64,000 nucleotides of DNA from Sisyra terminalis (Eukaryota; Arthropoda; Insecta; Neuroptera; Sisyridae), in contig OY292275.1 of the NCBI GenBank assembly GCA_958496175.1, forward strand, positions 56,435,701 through 56,499,700, in the 5' to 3' direction. The stretch's first letter is position 1. Each line of letters opens with the position of its first letter. The translations under genes were made by a program, and so were the position numbers. This document shows positions 1-11,669 of this stretch, one piece after another. A model generated the notes under the pieces. It ran no database searches and was not told the origin of the DNA. It worked only from the letters and a program-made list of their open reading frames with translations.

Positions 1-1080
1 GAAACTTTGAGTTACTTTAGATACGTTAAGTGCACCATATTAATTCGTTATAACAACTTATTATTTTGGAAAATTTTCTTCTGATGCTTTTTCAGCGCTG
101 AAGATTGGTAATCATCATTGCTATTTCAATTTTAGATATAGCAGCGCGAAAAAGCTCTCCCGTGCTTTTGTCAAACTTGTCACGATGGTGGCCTAGTCAA
201 AATATCCTCCTTCTTTCCAAAACTCTTCCCCTTTAAATCCTATCCTAAATGTTTTAGTTGAAACAGGTGGTATTTCTTGTTATGCATAACCTTTCCGAAG
301 TACAATAACTTTCTCTTCGTTAAGAAAATAATTTTTTTTTGGGTTTTAAGTATAGATCAATAGTAATCAATCCGCGGCCCGCCTTGATCATTTTTCCAAC
401 CCACAAGATTCATCACTTTTTTACATAATAATGGCCAAAACAGTGAAAACCTTTGCATTAAAAATGAAGAATTACAATGAATTTTCAAAGTGACCCGTGA
501 GCTCATTAAGGGTGGCTACTCCTGATCTAGATAGTGCTTCTTAAGCCTAAATATTACTTACTTTGAAAATGTTTATTTTTTTTTTAAATTTTAGATAACT
601 ATTGGTTCTAACTACAATTAAGCCTTAGAAAAACTATTGGGTAGGGACCAGCAGACCCTCAAAATGTTTTTGATAAAATATTTTTCGAAATTTATAAAAC
701 AGAAAGTTAAGATTAGAAGAGAAGTTATCAAGGATGTTATCTATCTTTTACTTTATAAAATTCTATTAACAAATGAGATCCTGAAAAATACGATCACTTT
801 CAAGATTAAAGTCCTTGAACCCCACCAGAGCAATTTTAAATTGGTTTGGAACTTGAACTTAATTTCTATAGATTCTATGGATTGTTGATGAAGTAAGAAT
901 AAAAGCATGAAACAATTCTTGAAAAAGGGAGTTTGGATAAAAGAATCTTTTAATTACCGCAAGAAAAGGCTTCCAAGCATTAAAGGAAAGCAAATCAAGA
1001 TGCATGTAACTTCGCTAACAGAACTTACGATCTGAAAAAAATTCATACTATTGAAATAAATACTGAATCAGATAGATACA
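1..1080. other. no recognisable gene; AT-rich
   Basis: No convincing coding region. The short open frames here are of the size expected by chance in AT-rich DNA. Near 508-522 the sequence GGGTGGCTACTCCTG resembles the hAT-type end at 33249-33263 (GGTTGGCCACCCCTG), so the right end of a degraded element may lie there, but no matching left end is visible. Confidence 0.5.
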
Positions 1081-1218
1081 GGAAATGTGTGCAAAAGGAG
1101 GACAGTGTCTCTCGTGTCTCTTTTTCTTCATTGTACTGGTGACCTTTTCTGAAAGTGCCTTTGCGTTGCATCCTAAAGGAACTCCAGGCGCTTCAGCTTT
1201 ATTTCTAGTTCCAATTGG

Positions 1219-1428
1219 TCAGGTTTGCTTCTGAGATAACTTGCAACTCATATCTAGGGGATCTAAAAAAGCTGAGGTGACTTTAACCCATAAGTTGCGA
1301 ATCAAATAGTACGTGATAGCCAATTTCCTGCCCCATGCTGCATTTCCTGCATTTGATTCAATAAGTATCCTTATAGTTCGAATATGCTTTTTCAAATTGT
1401 AATATCCAGCTGATAGGTCTACCAACAT
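1219..1428 (-). pseudogene. LINE ORF2 C-terminal fragment
   Basis: An open frame of about 69 codons on the minus strand contains YYNLKKHIRTIRILIESNA followed by YHLIRN-like residues. This matches the layout of the region after RNase H in LOA/R1/Jockey-group LINE proteins: a (L/G)xYxLxxHLxTIGIxxS segment followed by a Cys-rich knuckle. The cysteines of the knuckle are largely lost, and there is no RT domain next to it. It is an isolated, decayed 3' piece in the same orientation as the LINE pieces at 10.5, 27.2 and 43.3 kb. The family is recognised by pattern only, and the host role is none. Confidence 0.45.
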
Positions 1429-1439
1429 TCTGATATTCT

Positions 1440-4325
1440 TCCTTCCTATGTTTAGAAATCGTATTTTGAACTTTCAGGGGATTCTTTATCATAAGCACGG
1501 AGAATTTGATTCCAGAGGGATTATTTCAGGATTTTATTGGCTCACCTTGAGTCCATTCCGTTTTTCTCTTACTCAGAACTATCTTAATTTTCTAAAACCA
1601 TTTCGATATTGGTTAGGCTAATTAGAACTAGAAATAATGCTATGTACATAATAGAACCGTAAGAGAAATTTCTAGAAATTATAGAAATAATTAACCAGGA
1701 AAAAAGAACTTTAAAAAGTATAGACTAACTATCCAAAAAGGGAATTCGTAAAAGTTCTAATAAAAAAATCTTTGAATATCAAATCATCTTCGTACCATGA
1801 CGCAGATATAAAGATACAAATTAGTACTAGAAATAAAATTAGGATCACAAAAATTCTTCTAAAATCCAGCAAAGAGAAACTCCTAAGAAACCTAAATTAA
1901 ATTAACCATAATAGCAACGACTTTAACAATGTTTACAATGTTATTATTGTAAAACGAAAACATATAAATATTTTCAACAGGATATTTAAATTAAAATTCT
2001 CGCAAATTTTCGTTCCACAAAACACCGAAAAATTTATGTCAGGAAGTTTTATCGACGCTAATTTTTTACTGGCAATTTTTAAAATAACTTTTACTTTCTG
2101 TAAATCAATAAAACCCATTATAGACATAATATGGTGTCACGAAAATAAATTAACCGGTGTCAGCTATAATAAAGTTCAAATAAATGCAATTTATTCTACC
2201 TAAACTTTTGTATTGACCAAAACAAAACCTTTAAAAAAAGCTGACACCATAAATTAAATGAGAGCTTTTAAAACATTCATAAAGTTATCTAAAGCTTTCA
2301 ACCTACTAACAACAGTGGACAAATTCAACGAACCGTACTGGTATTTTTAAACCCTACATTCTCTTTATTAAAACATAACTGACAAATAATAAATTCCTTA
2401 TCCAAACAAACATAGTCATTTAAACGTACATAGTCAATACTTATATTTATACTAAACTATTTACAAACTATTCCACATATATCTGCAAACGAGCTATTTA
2501 TATATCTGCAAGTGATAAGTGATTTTTGCGCCAGTCTATTATTACGTTTCACATTATATAGTTATCAACGAATAGCATTATTAAATATTTGACATTAACA
2601 ATTCTCCATGAACTTTCAATACCATTTTTTTTTAATTGCAAATAAAACACTAAACACATTATTTCGCCTTCCATGTGCACACCGTGTGCAGAAAGCCAAA
2701 CTATAATAAAAATTCATATGCAAAATATTGAAATTATTTATCTAAATATTTATTTTACTTGAACGATATATAAATAAACTTAGGTGGCAGTTGAAAAATT
2801 TCATTTGAAGTCGATGGGGCAAAGTAAATAACTCATCTACACATAATTTTTTTTCAATGTGAAGAAAAGTAATTTTAGAATAAAAAGCATCCATCTATAA
2901 CTGCCTACGTTTGACAATAAATATTTTTTTCCTCTAAACTTATATATAATAATAAGTAAATGTATGAATGAGTGAAGTTATGCAAAACAAAATAATTTGT
3001 AATAAATTCACTTGATTGCTCATTATTCCAACGACCATTTCATATTTGCTTGAATGATTGACGATGTCATCCAATACCTTTCAAAAAAAAAAAAAAAACT
3101 TAAATATAAAGGAAACACGCAGTATTGGCAATAAAGCATGCCACACATCTCTGTTGAAAATATTAATGATTTGTGGCCTTGAAAAAATTAGATAATAAGA
3201 AAAACTGTGCCAATGTTTATTAATATCCGCATTAATTTTAAATATTGGAAAAGAAAAGAAAAAAAAACACACGTAAAAAGTGACGTACCGGACGCTTTTT
3301 TTCACTTAAAAGTGTTATTGAAATTATTTTTAAACAAATTTTTACTTTCAATTACAAAGAATTATCTCAACGATATTATTTGCAAATTCAATTAAAATCG
3401 TGTAGATTTTTCCAAGTAAAATATTTAGTGCTTAATTATGTTAAATTATTAAAGTAACTATTATGTTTTAAATCAATATTGGCAATGTTTTTGTGTGGTT
3501 TACCTATTTCCAATGTGTTATAGTCGTGGAAAAATTATTTAAAAGCGTTAATTTTTGCAAATATTATAAAACAATATTGGAATTTTTATGTAATAAACTC
3601 TGTTTTTATGATAATTTAATTAACAATAATACTTGATTTGGAATTTTTTCCAACATTCTCTATTATAATCAACGTCTGATTTATAAGTCATTGTCCGAAA
3701 AATGACAAATATACCTCCTCATTTTATTGGAAAGAGTAAAACGGAAGTTACAATCTAACATTATCACTATGTAGTAGAGTATTATCACAGTCTAACAATA
3801 AAAACTTGAAACAACTATCTCAATTTATTACACAAAAATATATATATATATTATTTGCATAAACACTAATCCATAACAATCACCTGAAGCGAAATTTTTT
3901 AACGATTGGCAAGTTTATGTTTCATTGATAAGATAACTACAAAGTTCCTCAATAGCTTGTGACTCATTTGATTACGCTAAAATGGAATGCAAAACAAATT
4001 TCAAAACGTCAAATCGCTAGAAAAATAAATAATAATCCGTGAAAAATCAATTACTTGTCGAATCCTTGAGAAAAAAAAATATAAATAAGAATATTCACAA
4101 AATGAAGGTTTCTACTATTTTTATGTGAAGCGTGAAAGCCATTGAAAAACTTTAGTAAATACATTTTCCGCTTAAATTGATTTTCATAAAAAAAATAGAA
4201 TAACAGCCACCAAAGATGTTTCCTATGGACTTGGGGACCTTATCTTTGAAGTTACCACAAAAAAAAATAGGCAACAACTTTTTTAATTGTTATTTATCAT
4301 TGCTTTAAAACAACCAAGGGCTTTA
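1440..4325. other. AT-rich sequence without recognised features
   Basis: Long AT-rich stretch with homopolymer runs and a short TA run near 3838-3851. Both strands were read for transposase, reverse-transcriptase and host-exon signatures and none was found. The overlapping minus- and plus-strand frames at 3081-3395 are low-complexity and not credible. Confidence 0.5.
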
Positions 4326-4329
4326 GCGA

Positions 4330-4425
4330 CTCTAGAGTTAATAAAAATCCGTAAATCAAGATTCAAACCCTACGCCTACCAATTTTGAAGCGGTTACCTT
4401 GATCACTCGGCTACCAGTAATCATT
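4330..4425 (-). repeat. tRNA-derived SINE, copy 1
   Basis: On the minus strand a box A-like TAGCCGAGTGA (4403-4413) is followed about 35 nt later by a box B-like GGGTTTGAATCTTG (4357-4370). This is the internal RNA polymerase III promoter layout of a Ser/Leu-type tRNA, but there is no anticodon arm or acceptor stem, so it is not a tRNA gene. The tail (CGGATTTTTATTAACTC, then AGTCGCTAAAG) aligns with the copies at 31.9 and 45.2 kb. Confidence 0.6.
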
Positions 4426-4656
4426 TGAATGTCCTACTATTTGTAACGATGGCAACAATTAGAAAAATATAAATTTAGGCGGTGAAGGGAGACATTCAAA
4501 GATTTTCATCACTAAAAATTCATGTAATTGAAATTTAAGTACAACAAAATTGATCGCAAACAAGAAAAGCCCAGAATTTAAAAAAGCACCAAATAATGTC
4601 AAAAAAACTGTTAACAATTACTTTTAATAATTGTTAAAAAAAATATTATTTGTGTG

Positions 4657-4790
4657 AATCAAGGAGCCTGATGAAGTTACGATACGTAACGAAACGTAGC
4701 TAATTGAATAGTAAAAATATTAAATAAATAAAAAAAAGACTAAAAAAAACGATCTTAAATAACCTTAATTGTCTTCTTATTTAAAAAAAA
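4657..4790 (+). repeat. hammerhead-like repeat family A, copy 1
   Basis: Matches 35638-35752 (minus strand) over roughly 115 bp. The 5' part contains CTGATGA (4668-4674), one extra A, a hairpin GTTACG-ATA-CGTAAC (4676-4690), GAAA (4691-4694) and CGTA. Flanking segments AGC and GCT (4665-4667, 4699-4701) and TCAA and TTGA (4659-4662, 4704-4707) can pair around a 2x2 internal loop, giving a stem I. This is the strand order of a type I hammerhead ribozyme with a palindromic, dimer-type stem III. The extra A after CTGATGA departs from the canonical core. The 3' part is an A-rich tail. Confidence 0.6.
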
Positions 4791-4899
4791 AAAAGGTTAA
4801 CAATTACCTAAATATTGTAGTCCACTTGTAAAGCAAAAGCCAGTCTGAAGAACTATTAGGGGAAAAATCTTCGATAATTAATCGGGGTATTAATTTTAC

Positions 4900-5480
4900 A
4901 AACTCCTTGGAAAGCCTTGCGATAATAGCGAATCCGATAATATCATCAGGTTATACAATGAAGGATACGAAGATTGTTGGCCGAAGAACAAATTGTGGAG
5001 TCCCAATAGGAGTTCTAAGATATTAAACAATCGAGGGAAATGAGCGGGCGGACGCAACATCGAAAAAAGCTAAGGAGGAGAGACAATCTCAGGAACGGGA
5101 AATATTTACCATGGAGGACACCATTAGTGTCAAAAATGAAATTGGGCAGCATGGAATTGTGGTTCCACTCTCAGAAGCTGCAAAAGATCAAACAAACGGT
5201 GCTGGGTGACCCATATTTGGGTACCCTGACTAGGAGAGATAGTATAGTATCCTTCAGGCTAACATTTGGCCATACCAAATTGACCTATTCTCATCTGATG
5301 ACCGGTGAACGGACGAAATACAGGACATGTGGGGGCGCACTAACGGTGATTCATATCCTCCAGGAATTTCGAAATAACAGAGAGGAAAAAAAGCAGTTCG
5401 AAATACCGCAGGACATCGAAGAATAAAATTTCCCAGGACACCCTCATTTCCTAAAGAGGCGATGCATTGGCCTGTACGGC
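4900..5480 (+). pseudogene. I-clade-like LINE: RNase H end plus C-terminal region
   Basis: Two adjacent frames belong to one LINE protein. Around 5030 the frame reads IEGNERADATSKKAKEE, the conserved GNExAD block at the end of an RNase H domain, with its catalytic Asp. After a frameshift, the frame 5040-5426 carries LTRRDSIVSFRLTFGHTKLT, then SHLMTGERTKYRTCGGALTV and IHILQEF. That corresponds to the RxGHTRLTHxYLL / CxxCGxxLTVxHIL region found C-terminal to RNase H in I-clade and related LINEs. The final Cys of the knuckle is gone (Phe in its place). The 128-codon stretch is therefore the tail of a dead retrotransposon, not a host gene. The reverse-transcriptase part is missing. Confidence 0.7.
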
Positions 5481-5489
5481 CACTTGATA

Positions 5490-7710
5490 TAGTACCCTGT
5501 GATTATTTTCTATAGGCCATCTAATTTTGCAATGCATTATGGGAAATGTGGCGCCGCCACTAGTGTATCTGGAGTCCTAATTTAAGCCCCAACTATGTAC
5601 TACTATGTAAAGTAACTAAGGTAACCAAAGATAACTAAGGTAACTTAAAATAGAACTCCAGATTTTAGGACTACCTAAAGTCAATTGTTTAGATCAATCC
5701 TAAAACCCTAAATCTCCTTAAGAACTACATTCGTCAAACTATAGCCCACATATCCGTCGATATACTGGAAAGAGTTCAACGAAACTTCAGAAGTTAATTA
5801 ACGCAGTGTATTAACAATAACGAACGCCATCTGTCTGATATTTTATTTAAAACTGTGTAAACATAAACTTTCCTGCTTAACTTTTCCTTTTATTGAAATT
5901 CCAAATAAACAAGTTGTTCTTCTCTCTATACAATACAATTATTTTCAGCCCAATATATAAGTGCCGATCCTGCTTTTATCGTCCATACCTTGCCAATTAT
6001 CAAAGAAAACAAAAAAAAAACTGGTTTAAATCGAAATCTCCTTAAACCTACTGAGGACTTCAAGACTACCCAAGTTTTATAAAAACCTCTTCATATACTA
6101 CGGCATAGAATTTCAATCTGAGAAAAGAAAAAAACCAACACATCTAAATTGAAAAAAGTTATTAATAAACATAAATTAAGATGTAATCTGCTACTTCCAA
6201 TCACCAAATGTGCTGTAATGAACGCATGTGGCGTAGGTTAACCACCTCTAAACCATTAAAATAAAAAAAAAACACCTGATGAATCAAATTTCTGTTTCAG
6301 CATCCAAACTGCCAATTTAAAATCAATTTTTAGACCAACAATGACAATAATGCAATTCTGATACTTTCCAGAACTTTTCGTTACAAATAAAACCGCATTT
6401 TTCCAACCTTAAAAATAGAATATAAAAAAAAATAAACACATTTCCATCGTTTTAATCTCATGCCTCTCGACATTGCCATTGTATCGACAACAAAAAAAAT
6501 AAAATAAAAAATAAAGAATTGTAGCACAAAAACGTGGCTCCAACCCGACTACTCTACACACATATACTCATACATACACTCCATCCCATTGATGTGCGTT
6601 GAATCAAACGACGAAAAAAAAAAAGTGACATTAACAAAGATCCATGTGGTTTGATCTTTGAGTCGGTATACAATGCCGTTAACATTTGACCCAAACGATA
6701 GTGAGAGTGAATTTCGCAGTCGCTATAATATATTTCCGTGGCAGTCACAAGACTTCTCTTTGCCACTTAACATATTCGTTTAAACAAATTCCATGCCACA
6801 TTAGCCAATTATTCAATCCGGCTGCTGTGACCAACTGCAATTTGGAATCATTGCTGCTGCTCGTTTAATTTAGTTTAACTCCCAATGGCACATCAACATG
6901 ACTCAATCAACTCTAGTTAATAGCATTAACAGTCTCTGTTTTAAAAACATATTAGCTAAATTACTCGGCCATGATGATGATGATGGAATAGGAGTATTCA
7001 AGTGACTCGAAAAAAAATAATGTACTATATAGATTTAAATTCTAAATGGCAAAATTAAATTCAAACAAAAAAGCTCTACTTGATAAGCTGATATATACAG
7101 GATTATTAATTTTGGTGGTTTCAATTCAAAAATATTAAGTGTACCAAAAAGTAATTTCGTTTTTATCTGCTAATAAGTTATTTTAAAGTGGTACTAAAAA
7201 CATTTTATGATTAGAGTGGTTAATTAATTATACTTATAAAAAATTACAAAATATGTCTTATTCCGAAATCTATCTTGAAATTGTAAGACCGAAAACCCGA
7301 AGGAATACAAATTCGGTATTGTATTCTCTTCAAACTTCACACGGTAACAACGCAAAGTTGTTACTAAAAACATTTTCTACAAAATAAAATTATAAGTGAA
7401 AACTAAAAATATCAAATTCTCTGTTTCTAATGTTGGGAAAAAGGACCTAAAAACCCAACAAGGTTTCAAAAAAAAAAAAAAAGAAAAATAATAGTTCTTA
7501 TAAAATATATCTTATTCTTTTGTGCTTTAACACTACTCTGATCATAAACCCCAATATTTCTGACTGCTACATTTTTTTTTCGCATTTTTTAAAATTGAAG
7601 CAAACTTCTTTTAAAAATTATTTTACCAGCGGTAGTTCGCTTCTGTCATGAAATTCCTGGATCCTTTAGTATGTGTTTTAAAAAATATTTTGGTTAATCA
7701 AATTTAAACG
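5490..7710. other. AT-rich sequence without recognised features
   Basis: The first 150 bp may be LINE 3' sequence. A small imperfect repeat of GTAACTAAG units lies at 5611-5650, and an inverted pair CTGGAGTCCTAA / AACTCCAGATTTTAGGAC lies near 5570 and 5655. A short ATG/GAT run is at 6970-6984. No coding signature was found on either strand. Confidence 0.45.
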
Positions 7711-7712
7711 AA

Positions 7713-7790
7713 CGACACAGGATGTCTAGGTGCTTCTACAATACAAATTCCCTGACTTTCCTGACCAAACTCCCCTTTTTCTTCAACCTC
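7713..7790. repeat. terminal fragment of 'AAATTCCCTGAC' repeat family
   Basis: Begins ACAGGATGTCTAGGTGCTTC and continues with ACAAATTCCCTGACTTTCCT. The same wording recurs at 22440-22760, in reverse sense near 10205-10295, and at 32148-32185. It abuts the truncated mariner coding sequence directly, so the mariner's own 5' half is missing or replaced. Confidence 0.4.
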
Positions 7791-8420
7791 GATGAAACTT
7801 GGATTTACTGTTATGCTCCAGAAAGCAAGAGACTATCAAAACAATGGATATTTTCGGATGAATCTGCTCCAAAGAAGGTCAAAAAGGTTTCATCAGCCGA
7901 AAAAGTTATGGCTACGATTTGTTGAGATTTCCAAGGAATAATTCTCATGGACTTTCTTGAAAAAGGGAAAACAATCACAGGACAATACTATCGTGAGTTA
8001 TTAGACAAATTTATATTCGAAATTAAGGGAGAAATAGCCAAATTTACCGAAGAAAAAAGTGCTATTCCATCATGATAGCGCATCAGCACATTTATCATTG
8101 ATTTTTGCGGCTAAATTGCACCAATTGCGTTACGAACTTCTTCTGCACCCACTTTACTCGCCTGATCTGGTAATTAGCGATATCTTTCTATTTTTCAACT
8201 TATAAAGATTGGTCATAAGGGAAAAATTAGCTTAAATAAAGAGGTTATCGCCGAAACTAAATGGTCCAAAAATTGAGTCAGTCTAAAAAGAGACTACGTT
8301 GAAAAATAAATAAAATATTTTCAAAATAAAAAAAAATTATTGAGAACACAGATACTTATAGATCATCCTCGAATTTCGCTAAGTTTTGTGACTTTCGTAA
8401 CTACAGGACATCCTGAATAA
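7791..8420 (+). pseudogene. mariner transposase remnant (DD34D)
   Basis: The frame opens with DETWIYCYAPESK, the first catalytic Asp block of a mariner transposase. After a stop and frameshifts it continues as GIILMDFLEKGKTITGQYY. The second Asp is in HHDSASAH (GAT at 8074-8076) and the third in SPDLVISDIFLF (GAT at 8179-8181), with exactly 34 residues between them, the mariner spacing. A GDYVEK-like C-terminus follows near 8290. The right terminus near 8400 reads TTCAGGATGTCCTGTAGTTA on the minus strand, a mariner-type inverted repeat. The N-terminal DNA-binding half is absent and the frame is broken several times, so the copy is inactive. Confidence 0.85.
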
Positions 8421-8424
8421 AGAA

Positions 8425-10200
8425 ATTAATTGGTCTAATCATGGAAAAAAACATTAAAAGTACAATAAAAGGGATAAAGGTATTTGTAGACTTGCTAATA
8501 AAATACGGTCACCTAAAAAAACATCTTTATATCATTAGGATCTACTAAGTCATGTAAATGCAAAAAATATGGGGAAGGAAAACAACCACGCTTGCCAATC
8601 TTATTTGATCCATCTTTGGCTCAAAGCCGCCCCAATTTCTCTAAAATTATCTAGAGACTAGATAGATGGAAAACTAGAATAATCCATAGGGACTCGGATA
8701 TAAACAAAATTGATTGATTATGGCTGCAATTGAGAACTTGCCGGTAAAAGGAGGAAAGAAATGTCAAACGAAATAAACAAGAAAAATATCAGAACTAAAA
8801 AATAAAGAACGAATCCAGATATAAAAAGAAAACCCACGTTATATTTTTCGATATTTTCTAAGCTTTACACCTTTGAACTCTTATCCTAAGGCTTAAATTT
8901 AAAAAAAAATCGATGCAGTTTCTAAACAGTGTTGAATAAATACCTCCAATTTTCAAATTAGTTTAAAAATCGAATACTACGTCGTTTTTCTTAAAGACCA
9001 TTAGATTATGTTTCACTCAAATGCAAATTTCAAAGCGCTATCGCATGCAAGCACAGTTATTAATTGGAATAAATAAATAAACTATCTACTATCACGAAAA
9101 ACGTAAATCAAACCTAATCCCAATTTAAAACTAGTTTTTTTTTCCATTAAACCAAAACATTAAGAACACAATGCATTCCTTTAAAATTTGTCGCAGACAA
9201 ATTAGGTTAAATTAGACTAAATGAACTATTAAGGTTTTTATTGCTATTCCAGCAAAAACCTTGACCAAGTGTTACAAAGAAAAGTAATTTTAAAAGCACA
9301 TACGTTTATATCGTTACTGAAATAGTAATGCATTATTGGTACATAATCACAATTACTAGAAAACTATTGAATTATCGATGAAATTAAATATTTAAAATGA
9401 ACAGGAAACTATAATGAACTAAAAACTCAATTCTGCTTAAATTAATGAAAATGTTTTCCTGTTTATCTATAACACCTACATTTATATATTCAAAGCGCTA
9501 CCTACAACTTCTGGAAATAAAAAAAATAATTAAATCATTTTATTTATTGCTTAAATATGTAAATCTATAGAAAAACTTTAAAAACTATAAAAAACACTGC
9601 AGCTTAGTATAAAATATCCTTTTTAGTGGCATAAAAACAAGTAGAGGTTTTACATTGCAAACCTACCCAACACCCGTAAAAGTATAACTCATTTGCACAC
9701 AAACCTTGTTCCCTCGCCTATATAATGCAACTTGTCATATTTTTTTCTATAAAGTAATTATAATTACAAAAACTAAACGATATATATACTAGGACATACA
9801 AGTTTTACGAATAAATAGAACGTGGAAAATTATTATTAAGATGTACTCCGTATATTAAGTTTGCAAAACAACCGATTTCCACCTAAACTTTTGGAAGACT
9901 ATATTCATTGTCTGTAGGAAAAAATAAAAGAATTTTCATTGATTACTTAGAAAAATGAAGAACAATTAACAGGGAATGTTACGTAAAATTATTGCAGAGT
10001 TATTTAAAATTAAATATTGATTTTCCATCAAATTCCAGGTACAGTTTTCTGTTCGATAGAGTGTCTGACATTGCTTATAAAAAACTTTTCTGTTTGCTTT
10101 AAAAAAAATGTCGAATACTTATTATTCTACGTAGATTCTTTACATAATGAGCTTTTTTACGAAAATGTCTAAATTTTTTCAATTACATTATGAAAAAAAT
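8425..10200. other. AT-rich sequence without recognised features
   Basis: No transposon ends, coding signature or splice-like exon could be supported on either strand. Confidence 0.5.
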
Positions 10201-10204
10201 TAAA

Positions 10205-10295
10205 AATTTCCATAATTTTTTGTCAAGTTCCTTAGCTTTCCCAATGAAATTCCCTTCTTTTCGGGATTTCCCTGTCTACTAGACACCCTTACCCA
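10205..10295. repeat. probable right end of 'AAATTCCCTGAC' repeat family
   Basis: Contains GAAATTCCCTTCTTTTCGGG and ends CTACTAGACACCC, the same order as the end of the copy at 22440-22760 (AAATTCCCTGC, then CCACTGGACACTC). No left end could be paired with it. Confidence 0.3.
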
Positions 10296-10479
10296 TGTAA
10301 TATATAAAGAATGAAATCAGTGATTAATTGTTATTCTTAGAGAAGTTTGACCAATTTTATTATAAAAACAGTATGGAACATAGTTGGGGAAAAAATCGAA
10401 CGTATGCTAAAAGTAGACTATGTAGAAAAATATAGATAATTATTCTCCTAAGTTCCCTTTTTTGGAGGATGGCCCTTTA

Positions 10480-10780
10480 TAGTAGTTACTTTTTAACCTA
10501 GTTAGAATTTCTAGAATGAAGTTAAATGTACCTCAAATGTTTCCTGGGTCCCTATTTCACCTAGTAAAGACCGATTAGTTGGACGAACCTCAGCAACCGG
10601 GGTACCAGGTGTTTTTCGACTATTTCAATTCCAAGATTTGTTAGCCCTACGATTTCATCCTCGGTAGGACAGAATCTTCATTTTAGATCACCCACTTGTA
10701 CTCCAATTGTATGCAGATGTTTTTTCAGTACCTTTAAAGCTTATTCTCTTGTTAGATGAAGTATTTCAGTAGTCTGATTT
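10480..10780 (-). pseudogene. LINE C-terminal (Cys-knuckle) fragment
   Basis: On the minus strand the frame gives HLHTIGVQVGDLK, a stop, then RFCPTEDEIVG. This is the HLxTIGV...CRFCxxExE segment found at the C-terminus of LOA/R1-type LINE proteins; one cysteine remains. The next block ends in a G-T-Q-E stretch whose DNA (GGGACCCAGG on the minus strand) is shared with 27.2 and 43.3 kb. The three fragments therefore come from one family. Stops and small indels make it non-functional. It lies just downstream (minus sense) of a Jockey-type RT fragment. Confidence 0.55.
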
Positions 10781-10999
10781 AGGGATGGGTTTATCGTTAT
10801 TCTTTTACTGTGGTTTTGTCCGGGGTTGCTTCTTCAAATTGCGTGGTATTTTTGTATTTTCATTGTTCATCAGGAACTCGGCCCAATAATCCAAATGGAT
10901 GTCTGTGTATTGTCATCATGGCGTATTTTACCAGCAAAGATCTTTCGTTACTCTTTATGCAATCATATCCCTAGGAATTTTATTTTTCAACTGCCCTTC

Positions 11000-11665
11000 C
11001 CTTAGAGGCTTTAGTAGTGGTCATACTTAATATTGAATTTGAGGGGTTCTTGGGTTTGTCAACATGGTTAGTAATACTGGTTGTTATTATGTTAATCTGC
11101 CAGTTGTTGGAATATTTTCAATTGTGTACTTTCGATGATTTTTATGTTGGACTTACTGGCCAAATTTACTGGTCCCACAGTTCAACTCCATACGTCCAAA
11201 TTGGCAGGATTGTTTTTTTATAAATCAAGACTTTGTTCTCCAGGAAAAGCTGAGAATTCTGACCCAGTAGAGTTGTTTAAATCTACAGCACATGATTTTT
11301 TATTTTTGGCAGATATGGTACTTTCGTAGGAGTTTAAACTGACATCCATAAATACATCCTTAAACTGTATCGGAGGAGGAGATTACAACAGGATTTAGCA
11401 TAACTAAGAGCCAAAATCCACATCTAAATATAAATGTTACTTGTTTTGATTTGGAGTCATTTATTATTGAGGATCATTATTTTTGAGACCAACAATGAAG
11501 CAGGCTTCGATGCTCTTGGATATAGTAGAAAGCAATTTCTAGATCTAAATAGGCCATAATCCCAGTACCATCAGCATATGTACCCATTAACATATATTCG
11601 ATCGTGGGCAAATCTGCAGTATCCAACCGATAAAGGAGTGGTTCTAACACATTTCCCTGTAGCAC
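11000..11665 (-). pseudogene. Jockey-type LINE reverse transcriptase fragment
   Basis: At 11477-11665 the minus-strand frame reads LQGNVLEPLLYRLDTADLPT, then GTYADGTGIMAYLD. This corresponds to the PQGSVLGP and YADDT motifs of Jockey-clade reverse transcriptases, with the second catalytic Asp changed to Gly. Continuing at lower coordinates, broken frames give NDSKSKQVTF, SSDTV and VLIYKKTILPIWTYGVELWD, the thumb-region order seen after the RT palm in Jockey (TFTLR, then the NKxLIYKxILxPIWTYGxxLW block). The element is oriented minus, lacks the N-terminal endonuclease, and is interrupted by stops. Confidence 0.75.
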
Positions 11666-11669
11666 CCCC

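Noticed and set aside
637..888. 83-codon plus-strand frame
   Set aside because: Lys/Ile/Phe-rich product without motif; chance-length frame.
5040..5426. 128-codon frame as a host gene
   Set aside because: The product is the C-terminal part of a LINE protein, and the RNase H end lies just upstream in another frame.
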